Assembly: GCA_937920335.1 (NCBI GenBank)
Contig: CALGUT010000403.1
Location: 1-6,368 of the forward strand
DNA: 6,368 nucleotides
From: an uncultured Opitutales bacterium
GTDB taxonomy: Bacteria; Verrucomicrobiota; Verrucomicrobiia; Opitutales; UBA2995
Direction of reading: 5' to 3'
Every line of letters begins with the position of its first letter. Positions within the stretch are counted from its first letter, which is position 1. Of this stretch, positions 6,024 to 6,368 are shown one piece after another. The notes below the pieces were generated by a model. It saw only the letters and a program-made list of their open reading frames with translations, was not told the DNA's origin and made no database searches. A program made the position numbers and the translations under genes.

Positions 6024-6121
6024 GGGGCTAATCTTTCCCCTCTCTAACCGGGATCACGAGAGGCTAAGCATCCCTCATATCGACCTTAAGGGTGGTCGGG
6101 AATAATGAATCGCACGGCCCC
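6024..6121 (+). ncRNA. Candidate structured RNA in the psbA leader
   Basis: If transcribed, this leader can form several helices. Stem 1 pairs 6039-6044 (CCTCTC) with 6058-6063 (GAGAGG). Five loop bases, 6050-6054 (GGGAT), can pair with 6070-6074 (ATCCC), making an H-type pseudoknot with loops of 5, 3 and 6 bases. A separate hairpin pairs 6081-6085 (CGACC) with 6094-6098 (GGTCG). An outer helix could pair 6024-6028 (GGGGC) with 6117-6121 (GCCCC). Conserved RNA structures named PhotoRC-I and PhotoRC-II are known upstream of psbA in cyanobacteria and presumed cyanophages. I cannot confirm that this one belongs to either family, because I do not recall their consensus well enough. It might control psbA translation or mRNA stability. 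Confidence 0.45.
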
Positions 6122-6148
6122 TACCGAGCGTTTCCTTACTACATTCTA

Positions 6149-6368
6149 ATGACAGCTTCAGTTCTACAGCGCGACCAAGCGCAAAACACCTGGCAACAAT
6201 TCTGTGAGTGGGTGACTTCCACTAACAATCGGTTGTATGTCGGTTGGTTCGGAGTCCTTATGATTCCCTGCCTCCTGGCTGCCACCACTTGCTTCATCGT
6301 TGCATTCATCGCAGCGCCCCCTGTCGACATCGACGGCATCCGTGAGCCCGTAGCTGGCTCCCTGATGT
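6149..6368 (+). CDS. psbA: Photosystem II D1 protein, 5' end (3' partial)
   Basis: The first 73 residues of D1, the reaction-centre protein of photosystem II in the thylakoid membrane, which binds the electron-transfer cofactors with D2. The match is unmistakable: QFCEWVTSTNNRLYVGWFG, a first transmembrane helix from about residue 36 (VLMIPCLLAATTCFIVAFIA), then PPVDIDGIREPVAGSLM. Many host copies read IPTLLAAT; this one reads IPCLLAATT, and a Cys at that position is also known in Prochlorococcus-type phage D1. In cyanophages, psbA replaces host D1, which turns over quickly in the light, and keeps electron flow going during infection. The gene has its own leader behind a strong terminator. 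No Shine-Dalgarno sequence precedes ATG 6149. The open frame continues past the window edge. The cofactor-binding residues lie beyond the window. Confidence 0.97.
   Translation, partial: MTASVLQRDQAQNTWQQFCEWVTSTNNRLYVGWFGVLMIPCLLAATTCFIVAFIAAPPVDIDGIREPVAGSLM

Noticed and set aside
6080..6106. Possible psbA promoter TCGACC, 15 bases, AATAAT
   Set aside because: The -35 match is poor, the spacing is short, and the elements lie within a hairpin. It is too weak to annotate, although it cannot be excluded.
6022..6148. tRNA or glutamine riboswitch in the psbA leader
   Set aside because: No T-loop consensus or acceptor stem of a tRNA is present, and the conserved bases of the glnA-type glutamine riboswitch are not found.

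Overview
The window is a stretch of a cyanophage (or cyanophage-like prophage or metagenome) genome. All seven genes are on the + strand and tightly packed. The strongest taxonomic clue is the start of psbA, the photosystem II D1 protein, at the right edge. Its N-terminus closely matches marine picocyanobacterial and cyanophage D1. The mix of class I ribonucleotide reductase genes, a sigma factor, fibre-like structural proteins and psbA fits a lytic virus of Synechococcus or Prochlorococcus. Base composition looks close to 50% GC by eye, which is higher than many cyanomyoviruses; I cannot assign a phage genus.

Left part (1-2300), nucleotide metabolism: the 3' end of nrdB (beta subunit) overlaps nrdA (alpha subunit) by 4 bases. 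The order is beta then alpha, the reverse of the usual nrdA-nrdB. The NrdA protein is unusual in two ways. A glutaredoxin-like domain with a CPSC active site lies between the catalytic core and the C-terminal CxxC tail, and the active-site cysteine that normally pairs with the first redox cysteine (E. coli C462) is a tyrosine.

Middle (2248-3045), regulation: a sigma-70 family protein has clear regions 2 and 3 but no recognisable region 4. Its first ATG lies inside nrdA; a TTG start further in has a better Shine-Dalgarno sequence.

Right part (3108-5909), virion proteins: there are two consecutive fibre-type proteins. The second appears to be built from modules related to the first, followed by two tandem Ig-like domains. 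A long hairpin follows, then a small gene of unknown function and a strong intrinsic terminator.

Right edge (6022-6368), photosynthesis: a leader of about 127 nt that can fold into a candidate H-type pseudoknot and other stems precedes psbA, which runs off the window. The general picture is phage dNTP synthesis, a phage-encoded transcription switch, late structural genes and an insulated host-derived photosynthesis gene that sustains photosystem II during infection.
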